This document shows, one piece after another, positions 35,553 through 43,320 of a stretch of 64,000 nucleotides of DNA. The first letter of the stretch is position 1; every line of letters starts with the position of its first letter. Position numbers and translations under genes: made by a program. The stretch comes from DATKIY01 sp963726755 (lineage in GTDB: Bacteria > Actinomycetota > Actinomycetes > JAHEKZ01): assembly GCA_963726755.1 (NCBI GenBank), contig CAVSDB010000002.1, positions 1-64,000 of the forward strand. Direction: 5' to 3'. The notes beneath the pieces are model-generated. The model searched no databases and was not told the origin of the DNA. It saw only the letters and a list, made by a program, of their open reading frames with translations.

Positions 35553-35613
35553 TCTAAGAACGACGCGTTCTCCCACACTGGCGCAACAAACTCTATGTTC
35601 ATCCTGTGGATTC
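35553..35613 (-). repeat. 61-bp intergenic repeat, copy C
   Basis: Read on the minus strand it runs GAATCCACAGGATGAACAT to AGAACGCGTCGTTCTTAGA. The DnaA-like end is altered to GAATCCACA and is part of the 26-bp palindrome. It forms the left inverted end of the 35553-35790 element. Confidence 0.85.
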
Positions 35614-35628
35614 CGCGGAATCCACAGG
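35603..35628. repeat. Perfect 26-bp palindrome
   Basis: The left arm CCTGTGGATTCCG (35603-35615) is followed directly by its exact reverse complement CGGAATCCACAGG (35616-35628), with a CCGCGG centre. The outer part of the left arm is the DnaA-like end of repeat copy C. It could be a protein-binding site or a cruciform or hairpin in the rnj-ftsK intergenic message. Confidence 0.9.
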
Positions 35629-35729
35629 CTTACGGAGTCGTCCAGCGCCGCAGTGGTAGTTCACACGGCCTTGAATTCTTCGGTTCCGCATCCGTTGGAT
35701 CAGAATCGGCGACGCGGCGTTCACGGCTG

Positions 35730-35790
35730 TTATCCACACCATGAGTGCGGAGTTTGTTCCACCAGTGTGGGAGAACGCGTCGTTCTTAGA
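35730..35790 (+). repeat. 61-bp intergenic repeat, copy D
   Basis: It begins with the perfect DnaA-box sequence TTATCCACA (35730-35738) and ends AGAACGCGTCGTTCTTAGA one base before the stop codon of rnj. The arms AGAACG and CGTTCT may form a short hairpin at the end of the rnj message. Confidence 0.85.
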
Positions 35791-35791
35791 T

Positions 35792-37480
35792 TTAGACCTC
35801 GATGACGACGGGGAGGATCATTGGTCGGCGGCGATGGGTTTCGTTGACCCACTTGCCGACGACGCGACGAACCGTCTGTTGCAACTGATGGGTGTCGCCC
35901 ACCCCACTACGCCCGAGATCCTCCACCGCAGTCACGACTCGTGGGATCACGTCCTCGAAGATGGAGTCGTCTTCGACGAAACCCCTTGCGTGAATCTCCG
36001 GACCACCGACCACCTTGCCGGTGGCTGAGTCGACAACGACGAGTACCGAGATGAACCCCTCGGTGCCGAGGATTCGACGATCCTTCAGTGACGTTTCGGT
36101 GATGTCACCCACAGACGAACCGTCAACGTAGACGTAGCCGCAGGGCACCGCGCCAACGACTCGAGCAACCCCGTCGACCAAGTCGACGACCACGCCGTCT
36201 TCGGCGATCACCACCTGTTCGCGCGGCACGCCGGTCGCGATCGCAAGTTCTGCGTTGGCATGCAAATGACGTATCTCGCCGTGAACCGGCATGACATTGC
36301 TTGGTCCAACGATGTTGTAGACATAGAGCAACTCGCCGGCTGACGCGTGGCCGGAGACGTGCACGTGGGCATTCCCCTTGTGAACAACGTTGGCTCCCCA
36401 ACGCATCAAGCCGTTGATGACGCGGTAGACCGCGTTTTCGTTACCAGGAATCAACGACGACGCGAGGATGACCGTGTCACCTTCGCCGATCGTGATCGCG
36501 TGATCGCGGTTCGCCATGCGAGAAAGCGCAGCCATCGGTTCGCCTTGCGAGCCGGTGCAGACCAGAACCACCTTGTCGTCGGGAAGGTCCTCGAGTTCTT
36601 TAAGGTCCACGATCAGCTCAGGCGGAATCGTGAGGTACCCCAGGTCTCGCGCGACATTCATGTTGCGCACCATCGACCGTCCGACGAAGGACACCTTGCG
36701 ACCATGCGCTGCGGCGATGTCCAGGATCTGCTGGACGCGATGAATATGCGAGGCAAACGACGCGACGATGATGCGACGCTTCGCCCGTCGGAAGACAGCC
36801 TCAAGTGCAGGGACGATGTCACGTTCAGGTGCGACGAAGCCAGGTACCTCGGCATTGGTCGAGTCGACGAGGAAGAGGTCGACACCCTCTTCGCCGAGTC
36901 GACTGAGCGCACGAATGTCAGTGATCCGACCGTCGAGCGGTAGTTGGTCCATCTTGAAGTCGCCGGTGTGCACCACAAGTTGGCCAGCAGGCGTGCGGAT
37001 CGCGACCGCCAACGCATCTGGGATCGAGTGGTTGACGGCGACGAACTCAAGGTCAAAGGGGGCCGCCTTGATCCGGTCCCCCTCGGTGACTTCGGTGCTT
37101 ACCGCTTCGATTCGGTGTTCACGCAGTTTCGAGTTGAGCAGCGCAAGGGTCAGTCGAGATCCGAAGATGGGAATGTCGGAGCGCTCGCGAAGCAGGTACG
37201 GCACGCCACCGATGTGATCTTCGTGTCCGTGAGTGAGCACCAACCCGACCACATCATCGAGTCGGTCGCGCAGGTAATCAAAGTCCGGCAGGATCAGATC
37301 CACGCCTGGCTGGTGATCCTCTGGGAACAGCACTCCGCAGTCGACGATGAGCAACCGGCCGTCGAACTCGAAGACGGTCATGTTGCGACCGATCTCCCCG
37401 AGCCCACCTAGAGCGATAACTCGCAGCGCTTTGGCGGGCAGCGGCGGTGGCGGCCCCAGTTCAGGGTGCGGATGGCTCAC
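35792..37480 (-). CDS. rnj: Ribonuclease J
   Basis: A 562-residue metallo-beta-lactamase-fold 5'-3' exo- and endoribonuclease. The zinc motif is LTHGHEDHIGG, with further His/Asp in VVHTGDFKMDQ and the C-terminal SGHASAGEL. The beta-CASP part contains VVSFASHIHRVQQI-like SFASHIHR. It matures and degrades mRNA and rRNA. The start overlaps the dapA stop (ATGA); rnj with dapA and thyX is the usual actinobacterial cluster. Confidence 0.95.
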   Translation of the reverse strand: MSHPHPELGPPPPLPAKALRVIALGGLGEIGRNMTVFEFDGRLLIVDCGVLFPEDHQPGVDLILPDFDYLRDRLDDVVGLVLTHGHEDHIGGVPYLLRERSDIPIFGSRLTLALLNSKLREHRIEAVSTEVTEGDRIKAAPFDLEFVAVNHSIPDALAVAIRTPAGQLVVHTGDFKMDQLPLDGRITDIRALSRLGEEGVDLFLVDSTNAEVPGFVAPERDIVPALEAVFRRAKRRIIVASFASHIHRVQQILDIAAAHGRKVSFVGRSMVRNMNVARDLGYLTIPPELIVDLKELEDLPDDKVVLVCTGSQGEPMAALSRMANRDHAITIGEGDTVILASSLIPGNENAVYRVINGLMRWGANVVHKGNAHVHVSGHASAGELLYVYNIVGPSNVMPVHGEIRHLHANAELAIATGVPREQVVIAEDGVVVDLVDGVARVVGAVPCGYVYVDGSSVGDITETSLKDRRILGTEGFISVLVVVDSATGKVVGGPEIHARGFVEDDSIFEDVIPRVVTAVEDLGRSGVGDTHQLQQTVRRVVGKWVNETHRRRPMILPVVIEV

Positions 37481-38385
37481 GCGCGAAAGCCCTCGACGTC
37501 GCCGTCGGCTAGATCGAGGGTGAGCGTCGCGAACTCCTCGACAGTCAGATCGACGAGCGGTGGACGAACCGCCGCCCCGATCACTCCCAACTGCACCAAT
37601 GCGGCTTTGACGGTCATCACTCCTTGTGTTCTAAAGATCCCGGTATAGACGGGCAGCAAACTGTCATGAATCTGCCGGGCTCGCTCGACGTCACCAGACT
37701 CGTACGCATCGAGCATTTCGCGAAGTCGACCCGCTGCCACGTGCCCAGCGACACTGACGACTCCGACAGCACCGATGCTGAACAGCGGCAGGTTCAGTAC
37801 GTCTTCGCCGGAGTACCACGCCAGGTCACTGCGTCGCATCACCCAGGACGCTGCCTGCAGGTCACCCTTGGCGTCTTTAACCGCGACGATCTGTTCGTGT
37901 TCGGCGGCACGCACCAACGTGTCGGTGTCGATGGCGACTCCGGTGCGTCCCGGAATGTCGTACAGCATCACTGGTAGGTCAACCGCATCAGCAACCATGG
38001 TCACGTGACGCAAGACACCCGCTTGCGGTGGCCGGTTGTAATACGGCGAGACGACGAGCAAGCCGTGAGCGCCAGCCTTCTGCGCGAGTCGGCCGCGTTC
38101 GATCGCATGCATCGTGTCGTTGCTGCTAGCGCCAGCGACGATGAGAGCGCGGTCCCCGACTGCATCAACAACCGCCTGCACCACCTGCTGCTGCTCGTGG
38201 TCGGTGGTTGTCGGAGACTCTCCAGTCGTCCCGTTGACGACCAGGCCATCGTTGCCGGCGTCGATCAAGTACGTCGCCAACCGCTGGACCGCGTCGAGGT
38301 CGACGGACAGGTCGTCGCGGAAAGGGGTAACCATGGCGGTCAGAACTCGGCCGAAAGGCGCTGGGCGAGTCTGGGTAGGGGTCAT
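37477..38385 (-). CDS. dapA: 4-hydroxy-tetrahydrodipicolinate synthase
   Basis: A 302-residue aldolase that condenses pyruvate with aspartate semialdehyde. The Schiff-base Lys is K170 (IVAVKDAKGD); the GTTGESPT motif and the catalytic Tyr in VVSPYYNRPPQ are present. It begins MTPTQTRPAPFGRVLTAMVTPF. The product is reduced by DapB at 42.6 kb. Stop and rnj start overlap. Confidence 0.95.
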   Translation of the reverse strand: MTPTQTRPAPFGRVLTAMVTPFRDDLSVDLDAVQRLATYLIDAGNDGLVVNGTTGESPTTTDHEQQQVVQAVVDAVGDRALIVAGASSNDTMHAIERGRLAQKAGAHGLLVVSPYYNRPPQAGVLRHVTMVADAVDLPVMLYDIPGRTGVAIDTDTLVRAAEHEQIVAVKDAKGDLQAASWVMRRSDLAWYSGEDVLNLPLFSIGAVGVVSVAGHVAAGRLREMLDAYESGDVERARQIHDSLLPVYTGIFRTQGVMTVKAALVQLGVIGAAVRPPLVDLTVEEFATLTLDLADGDVEGFRA

Positions 38386-38399
38386 AGACGCAGATTAGC

Positions 38400-39128
38400 C
38401 TAGGGAGAGACTCGGCCGTTCGCGCTGAACGCTGCGTAGGTCAGCGGCATGAGCGTGGCCCAAGACGCCTCCATCTTCTCCGCAACCATCTCAATTTCGC
38501 GCTGCGGGTACGACGGGAAAGACGACTCCTCGTGCTTGGTGCGCAACGACAGGAAGTTCATCAGGGCGCGAGCGTTCATCGTCACGTACATCGATGAGTA
38601 CGTCGCCACCGGCAGTACTCCCCTGGCCACCTCACGTGCGACACCTGCCGCAAGCATCTCTTGGTAGGCCTCGTACGCCTGAGTACACGCCCGTCGGGTT
38701 GCCTCACCGACAATCGCGTGCTGCTCTGGCGTCCCCTCGACGAAGTTGTACGCACCAGGCTTGCCCTCTTGAATCAGCCGTCGGTCTGGTCCAGGGACAT
38801 AGAAGACGGGAAGGAGCTCGCGGTAACGGCCGGACTCTTCGTTGTACGACGCGATCCGGTGCCGCATGAACTCGCGGAACACAAAAATCGGCGCATGGAC
38901 GTAGAACGTCATGGAGTTGTGTTCGAACGGACTGCCGTGACGGTCGCGCATCAGGTAGTTGATCAGACCCTTCGACCGCGTCGGATCCGCATCAAGGTCA
39001 TCAAGGGTTTGCTCCCCTTGCGTCGAAACGCGGGCCGCGAAGAGTACGTCGGCGTCCTGCGCCGCGGCTCTGACCAGTTCGACGGTTACGTCGCTGCGGA
39101 ACTCGATCTCGGGGGTTTCGGAGGGCAA
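38400..39128 (-). CDS. thyX: Flavin-dependent thymidylate synthase
   Basis: A 242-residue FAD/NADPH-dependent enzyme that makes dTMP. The ThyX signature RHRIASYNEESGRY is at residues 89-102, and the other conserved blocks (HGSPFEHNSMTFYV and RALMNFLSLRT) are intact. TTG at 39128 is the start, after a GAGGAAG ribosome site. It lies 14 bp upstream of dapA in one transcript. Confidence 0.95.
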   Translation of the reverse strand: MPSETPEIEFRSDVTVELVRAAAQDADVLFAARVSTQGEQTLDDLDADPTRSKGLINYLMRDRHGSPFEHNSMTFYVHAPIFVFREFMRHRIASYNEESGRYRELLPVFYVPGPDRRLIQEGKPGAYNFVEGTPEQHAIVGEATRRACTQAYEAYQEMLAAGVAREVARGVLPVATYSSMYVTMNARALMNFLSLRTKHEESSFPSYPQREIEMVAEKMEASWATLMPLTYAAFSANGRVSP

Positions 39129-39201
39129 CGGTCACTTCCTCGGTCGCTAACTGAAGGGGTCTAGCCACCCTAGCGATCGTCAGTGACAAGACCCATGAGG
39201 C

Positions 39202-40299
39202 TCACGCGAAGCGGGAGGCTCGAAATGTCTCGACGTCAGGATCGAGGGGCTGCCCCTCCACGAGGTCGGCCAGCACCGGACCGAACCAGGGGAGGAACTT
39301 AAAGCCCTGCCCCGAGTCGCCGAACCCCACGACAACGTCGCCGATGCGATCGACGACGAAGAGGTCGTCGGGTGACGACGTCCAGGTGCAAACGCTTGAG
39401 TGCCTGATCGTCGGATCGAATCCGGGCAGCTCACGACGGACGACCTCCGCTACTTCGCTCTCGCGTGACGCACTGATCGTGCGATCGTTGGACCCAGCAT
39501 CGAATTCCGCGATTTGATCATCAATCGCCACTTTGTAGCCAACGCCGGGAACCGGCAGTGAGTAGAAGCCGAACGACCCTCCCTCAGGAGGAACGTCAAC
39601 GAAACAGGGCCGGTGTGTGTAGGCGTCAGTGTCACTCCCGATGTAGCTCACCTGCGATAGCACCGCTTCTAACTCGACGCGGATCCCGAGGGCTTGCAGG
39701 AACGGCGTCGCCCACGGGCCGGCAGTAACGACAGCAACGTCAGCATCTTCGACACCTCGCTCGGTGACCACGGTGACGCCACCTCCAGCACGGGCTTCGA
39801 CGCTGGTCACTGTCACTTCGTCCACCAGCTGTGCACCGGCACGGCTGGCTAGATGCGCCGTGGCCGACAAAGCTCGGTCGGCAAGCACTGTGCCAGCCAG
39901 CGGTTGCCACAACGTTTGAAGATCTGGTCGCCATGACATTTCGGGGAACAGTTGGCGTTGCCGTTGTTCGTCGACGAGTTCGTGCTCTACGCCCTCTGCC
40001 TGCAGAGCAGTCGCGACCTCAATCGCGTCGCCCCCGCGCCAGAGCAACCCCCTCTGTAGCAGCAGTTCCTCGCCACTGCGCTGCTCGAGATCGCGCCAAA
40101 GTTCGATCGCCTGCTGAGCGAGCCGAACCCGCACGCGGTCAGGATGAGCCAGTCGCCAAATCCGACTGTCCCCTGACGACGATGCGAACGGATTACCGAC
40201 GCCGAACTGGTCGAGCGCAAGAACGTCGTGTCCACGTTCGGCGAGCGCGCGCGTTGCAGACAGTCCCATGACCCCGGTACCGACTACGACAACGCGCAC
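39202..40299 (-). CDS. FAD-dependent oxidase, monomeric sarcosine oxidase/N-methyltryptophan oxidase-like
   Basis: A 365-residue flavoenzyme. The dinucleotide motif VVVGTGVMGLSATRALAERG is at the N terminus, followed by SSGDSRIWRLAH. In the C-terminal half HSSVCTWTSSPDDLFVVDR places a Cys where sarcosine oxidase binds FAD covalently, and GFGDSGQGFKFLPWFG fits the family. It probably oxidises a secondary N-methyl amine. The Rieske pair at 12.7-15 kb might supply such substrates, but the genes are 25 kb apart. GTG start. Confidence 0.8.
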   Translation of the reverse strand: MRVVVVGTGVMGLSATRALAERGHDVLALDQFGVGNPFASSSGDSRIWRLAHPDRVRVRLAQQAIELWRDLEQRSGEELLLQRGLLWRGGDAIEVATALQAEGVEHELVDEQRQRQLFPEMSWRPDLQTLWQPLAGTVLADRALSATAHLASRAGAQLVDEVTVTSVEARAGGGVTVVTERGVEDADVAVVTAGPWATPFLQALGIRVELEAVLSQVSYIGSDTDAYTHRPCFVDVPPEGGSFGFYSLPVPGVGYKVAIDDQIAEFDAGSNDRTISASRESEVAEVVRRELPGFDPTIRHSSVCTWTSSPDDLFVVDRIGDVVVGFGDSGQGFKFLPWFGPVLADLVEGQPLDPDVETFRASRFA

Positions 40300-40334
40300 C
40301 GGCCAAGGATAGGCAGGCCTGCGAGGATGGCCAG

Positions 40335-40892
40335 GTGGCAGATACTTCGGTACGTCCCGCGCGGTTGGTCGACGTCGATGCCATTGCCCAGATTCAGTGG
40401 ACGAGTTGGCCCACCACGCCTGGGCTGCCCGAGTCGGCTGCCGCAGCGCCTGAGTTGTCGGAGATCACTCGGGCGTGGGAACGGGCCGTTGTCGCACCCC
40501 CGTCACCGCGCCACACCGTCTGGTCTGCGCTCGAAGGTGAACGAGTTGTCGGACTCGTTGCGCTCGGTCCTGCTACTGACCCAGACCTTGACGCGACGAC
40601 CACCAGCGAACTGCTCACCTTGGTTGTCGCGCCGACGGACCGCCGACAGGGCCACGGTTCGCGACTGTTGGCGGCTGCCATGGAATCGCTGCAGGCGCAA
40701 GGACAGCACGTCGCGGTCGCCTGGCTCAACGCGCAGGACGATCAGACTCGCGAGTTCCTCGAGGCCGCAGGATGGGGACCTGACGGCGCCTTCCGTACCT
40801 TGGCCGAGCAAGACGACGACCCCGACGCCGCGTACGTGCGTCAGGTACGAGTGGGCACCGACCTCAGCGCCGACCCGGCGGACCCTTCTTGA
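40335..40892 (+). CDS. GNAT N-acetyltransferase
   Basis: A 185-residue acetyltransferase with the acetyl-CoA loop DRRQGHGSRLL and the preceding strand LLTLVVAPT. The N terminus VRPARLVDVDAIAQIQW is typical. The GTG at 40335 is used. Its stop overlaps the azlC start (TTGA), so it is translated with the exporter genes. The substrate is unknown. Confidence 0.8.
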   Translation: MADTSVRPARLVDVDAIAQIQWTSWPTTPGLPESAAAAPELSEITRAWERAVVAPPSPRHTVWSALEGERVVGLVALGPATDPDLDATTTSELLTLVVAPTDRRQGHGSRLLAAAMESLQAQGQHVAVAWLNAQDDQTREFLEAAGWGPDGAFRTLAEQDDDPDAAYVRQVRVGTDLSADPADPS

Positions 40893-41572
40893 CCGAACCG
40901 GCCAACCCCAGACGCGACGTCCTCCGCAACTCCGTGGGCGTCGGGCTGGCTGTGGGTACCTACGGCATCAGTTTCGGCGCGCTCGCGGTTACCAATGGCC
41001 TGTCGTTTCAGCAGACGCTGGCGCTATCAACGCTGACTTTCACCGGCGGATCGCAATTCGCGTTCGTCAGTGTCATCGGCGGTGGCGGAACCGCGATAGC
41101 GGCGGTGATTTCTGCATTCCTGCTCGGGGCGCGAAATGCGATGTACGGACTGCGCCTCGCGCCGATGTTGCAAGTACGCGGACGGCGTCGCGTACTTGCT
41201 GCCCATTTGACGATCGACGAGTCGACGGCAATGTCGCTTGCGCAGCCCGACCCAGAACTAGCTCGACTGGGCTTTTGGGCCACGGGGGCGGCGGTCTTTC
41301 TTTCGTGGAACTTAGCCACAGTTATCGGAGCGTTCGCGGCCGAACTACTAGACGACCCGGGCACCTTCGGACTGGACGCCGCCATCCCGGCCGCGATCCT
41401 GGCGCTGATCTGGCCACAGTTGAAGCAGCGACGTGCCATCCCCACCGCGGTGGGCGCTGCTGTGTTCGCTCTCGTCCTTACCCCGTTCCTGCCGCCGGGA
41501 ATTCCGGTCCTGCTCGCTGCCTCGGTTGCCGTGATCCTTGCGTGGCCCGAACCGAAGCGGATCGCGTCATGA
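40889..41572 (+). CDS. azlC: AzlC-family amino-acid exporter, large subunit
   Basis: A 227-residue membrane protein with about seven predicted segments. The family opening is GTYGISFGALAVTNGLSFQQTLALSTLTFTGGSQFAF (read in parts), then LLGARNAMYGLRLAP. With AzlD it exports branched-chain amino acids or similar compounds. The TTG at 40889 and the 4-bp overlap with azlD support coupling. Confidence 0.9.
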   Translation: MTEPANPRRDVLRNSVGVGLAVGTYGISFGALAVTNGLSFQQTLALSTLTFTGGSQFAFVSVIGGGGTAIAAVISAFLLGARNAMYGLRLAPMLQVRGRRRVLAAHLTIDESTAMSLAQPDPELARLGFWATGAAVFLSWNLATVIGAFAAELLDDPGTFGLDAAIPAAILALIWPQLKQRRAIPTAVGAAVFALVLTPFLPPGIPVLLAASVAVILAWPEPKRIAS

Positions 41573-41886
41573 GTTCCACGGCGATGTGGGTGGCCGTTCT
41601 CGCCTGCTCGCTCGGCTGCTTTGCGTTCAAGTTGGCCGGACAGTCGCTGCCCGAATCGCTGCTGCAGAACCCGCGCATAGAGCGCATGGCGGCGCTGCTC
41701 CCGATCGCGCTGCTCAGCGCGCTTACGGCAGTACTCACGTTTGCGGACGGCCGTGACCTGACTCTGGACGCCCGAGCTTTTGGACTAGTAGTCGCGGTCA
41801 TTGCCCTGCTGCTAGACGCGCCGTTCCTGGTCGTGGTTGTGAGCGCCGCAGCCGCCGCGGGATTGCTTCGGCTGTTCGTTGGCTGA
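41569..41886 (+). CDS. azlD: AzlD-family exporter, small subunit
   Basis: A 105-residue protein with three or four membrane segments, including CFAFKLAGQSLPESLL and a hydrophobic C terminus. The ATG at 41569 overlaps the azlC stop as ATGA, which defines the start; the open frame extends upstream only as a shadow. It forms the exporter with AzlC. Confidence 0.88.
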   Translation: MSSTAMWVAVLACSLGCFAFKLAGQSLPESLLQNPRIERMAALLPIALLSALTAVLTFADGRDLTLDARAFGLVVAVIALLLDAPFLVVVVSAAAAAGLLRLFVG

Positions 41887-41922
41887 GTCCGACCAAACCC
41901 GGTTGCCTGGGATAGTGGTCTG

Positions 41923-42495
41923 GTGAGTCACTGGTTCGAAGGGTGGCGCCCCCAGCCGGATCGCAAGAAGCGCCCGGTTGACGGCGCGTACCGTCAGGTC
42001 CGATGGGTGCGCCCCTACCGCCCCGGCCCTTGGCGAGTCTTGGCTTTCCTAGTCGGTTGCGTGGCGGTCATGATCCCGCTCCTTGTCGGCCTCCTCGTCC
42101 TATTGGCCTCTACCTCCCCACTAGTACCGAGGCTGATCATCGCCGGGTGCTTTTGCATGATCTCGTTCGGATTCGGAACCTTGACCGGGCGCGTGCTGTC
42201 ATCTGGTGTCTACGTGAACGACGATGGACTTCGCCTCTTCACGATGCGCAACACCGTCACCGTGCCGTGGTCCGAAGTCGCCGACGTCTCTGGCTCACGT
42301 TCGCGAGTCTGCATCCTCGGCGTGCCGTTCCTGCGTGCCGACGGCGAGGCGGTTGTCGTAACCACGCGCGACCGTGGACCAACACGTACCCAGGTGACGT
42401 CGAAAGGTCTCGATTTCCTGGGACGCGCGCAGTCGTACGACGCCGCTGCCCTCGCACTTGAACGCTGGTGGCGGGACTCTCCCCGGGACAACTAG
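41923..42495 (+). CDS. Membrane protein with a PH-like domain
   Basis: A 190-residue protein: a basic N terminus, two membrane segments (about residues 38-60 and 68-88) and a cytoplasmic bacterial PH-like domain (VYVNDDGLRLFTMRNTVTVPWSEVADV). The GTG at 41923 is the start. The specific function is unknown. It is followed by a strong bidirectional hairpin. Confidence 0.7.
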   Translation: MSHWFEGWRPQPDRKKRPVDGAYRQVRWVRPYRPGPWRVLAFLVGCVAVMIPLLVGLLVLLASTSPLVPRLIIAGCFCMISFGFGTLTGRVLSSGVYVNDDGLRLFTMRNTVTVPWSEVADVSGSRSRVCILGVPFLRADGEAVVVTTRDRGPTRTQVTSKGLDFLGRAQSYDAAALALERWWRDSPRDN

Positions 42496-42507
42496 TTGCG
42501 GCTGATC

Positions 42508-42546
42508 GTGGATGATTACCTACCTCACAGGTAGGTAGACATCCAC
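42508..42546. terminator. Bidirectional terminator hairpin
   Basis: GTGGATGATTACCTACCT (42508-42525) and AGGTAGGTAGACATCCAC (42529-42546) pair at 16 of 18 positions with a 3-base loop, between the convergent PH-domain gene and dapB. No T run is evident. Its core (ATTACC, CACAGGTAG) resembles the hairpin at 47657-47705. Confidence 0.75.
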
Positions 42547-42567
42547 ACTTGACGTACTGATGACCCG

Positions 42568-43320
42568 CTAGGCCAGGTCGAGCAGAGGTTCGAGTCCGAC
42601 GGTCAGCCCTGGCCGGCTGGGGACTGATCGCACTGCTAGCAAGACGCCGGGCATGAACGACACTCGGTCGAACGAGTCGTGGCGCAGCGTTAGCTGCTCG
42701 CCAGCGTTCCCGAACAGCACCTCTTCGTGCGCAACCAGTCCGCGAAGTCTTACGGAGTGCACCCGCACCCCGTCGACGCTTGTTCCCCGCGCTTCGGGGT
42801 CGCCGAGCACAGTGGCGTCCGGGCTGTCAGGGATACCGCGAGCGCGTCGCGCACCGGCGATTGCAGACGCCGTGTGCCGGGCCGTACCCGAAGGAGCGTC
42901 CAGTTTGTTTGGGTGGTGAAGTTCGATGACCTCGACCGACTCGAAGTGTTCTGCGGCCTCGCGGGCGAATCTCATCAGCAGGACAGCGCCGAGCGCGAAG
43001 TTCGGCGCAATGACGACACCGACGTTCGGGTGAGCGGTAAGCAGTTGCCTGACAGCCTCGAGCTTTGCGTCGTCGAACCCGCTGGTGCCGACGACGCAGT
43101 GGACGCCCAGTTCGACGGCCGCCTGCACATTCGCCAATACCGCGTCGGGTTCGGTGAAGTCGACCATGACCTCAGCGCCAACTTCAACTGCCTGCGCCAT
43201 CGAGTCATCGGGGCCGATACGGGCGACTAACTCAAGACCCTCGGCTGCTTCTATGGCAGTGCAGGTCGTGGCGCCCATCCGACCATCGGCACCAACGACG
43301 GCGACCCGAATCGCGCCCAC
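42568..43320 (-). CDS. dapB: 4-hydroxy-tetrahydrodipicolinate reductase
   Basis: A 250-residue NAD(P)H-dependent reductase of lysine/DAP synthesis. The cofactor motif is VVGADGRMGATTC and the substrate/catalytic motif is ELHHPNKLDAPSGTA with the catalytic His pair and Lys. The start overlaps the M16 peptidase stop by one base. It is the last gene of a long minus-strand transcript. Confidence 0.95.
   Translation of the reverse strand: MGAIRVAVVGADGRMGATTCTAIEAAEGLELVARIGPDDSMAQAVEVGAEVMVDFTEPDAVLANVQAAVELGVHCVVGTSGFDDAKLEAVRQLLTAHPNVGVVIAPNFALGAVLLMRFAREAAEHFESVEVIELHHPNKLDAPSGTARHTASAIAGARRARGIPDSPDATVLGDPEARGTSVDGVRVHSVRLRGLVAHEEVLFGNAGEQLTLRHDSFDRVSFMPGVLLAVRSVPSRPGLTVGLEPLLDLA

Larger units (their letters stand above)
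35471..35791. other. Intergenic region between ftsK and rnj carrying a 238-bp inverted-repeat element
   Basis: No gene is seen in this 321-bp gap. It holds repeat copies C (35553-35613) and D (35730-35790) in opposite orientation, so the stretch 35553-35790 begins TCTAAGAACGACGCGTTCT and ends with its reverse complement, like a miniature inverted-repeat element with 61-bp ends. The 116 bp between the ends start in a perfect palindrome (35603-35628). Whether the element moves cannot be judged; no target duplication was recognised. Confidence 0.7.

Noticed and set aside
35730..35738. Perfect DnaA box as a sign of a replication origin
   Set aside because: Single boxes within dispersed repeats, no box cluster, no AT-rich unwinding region and no dnaA/dnaN nearby.
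35741..36028. Plus-strand frame starting MSAEFVPPVWENASF
   Set aside because: Repeat copy D followed by the antisense of rnj; no ribosome site and no family resemblance.
40228..41886. 552-codon frame ending in AzlD
   Set aside because: Only the last 105 codons are real; the rest overlaps the GNAT and azlC genes in another frame.
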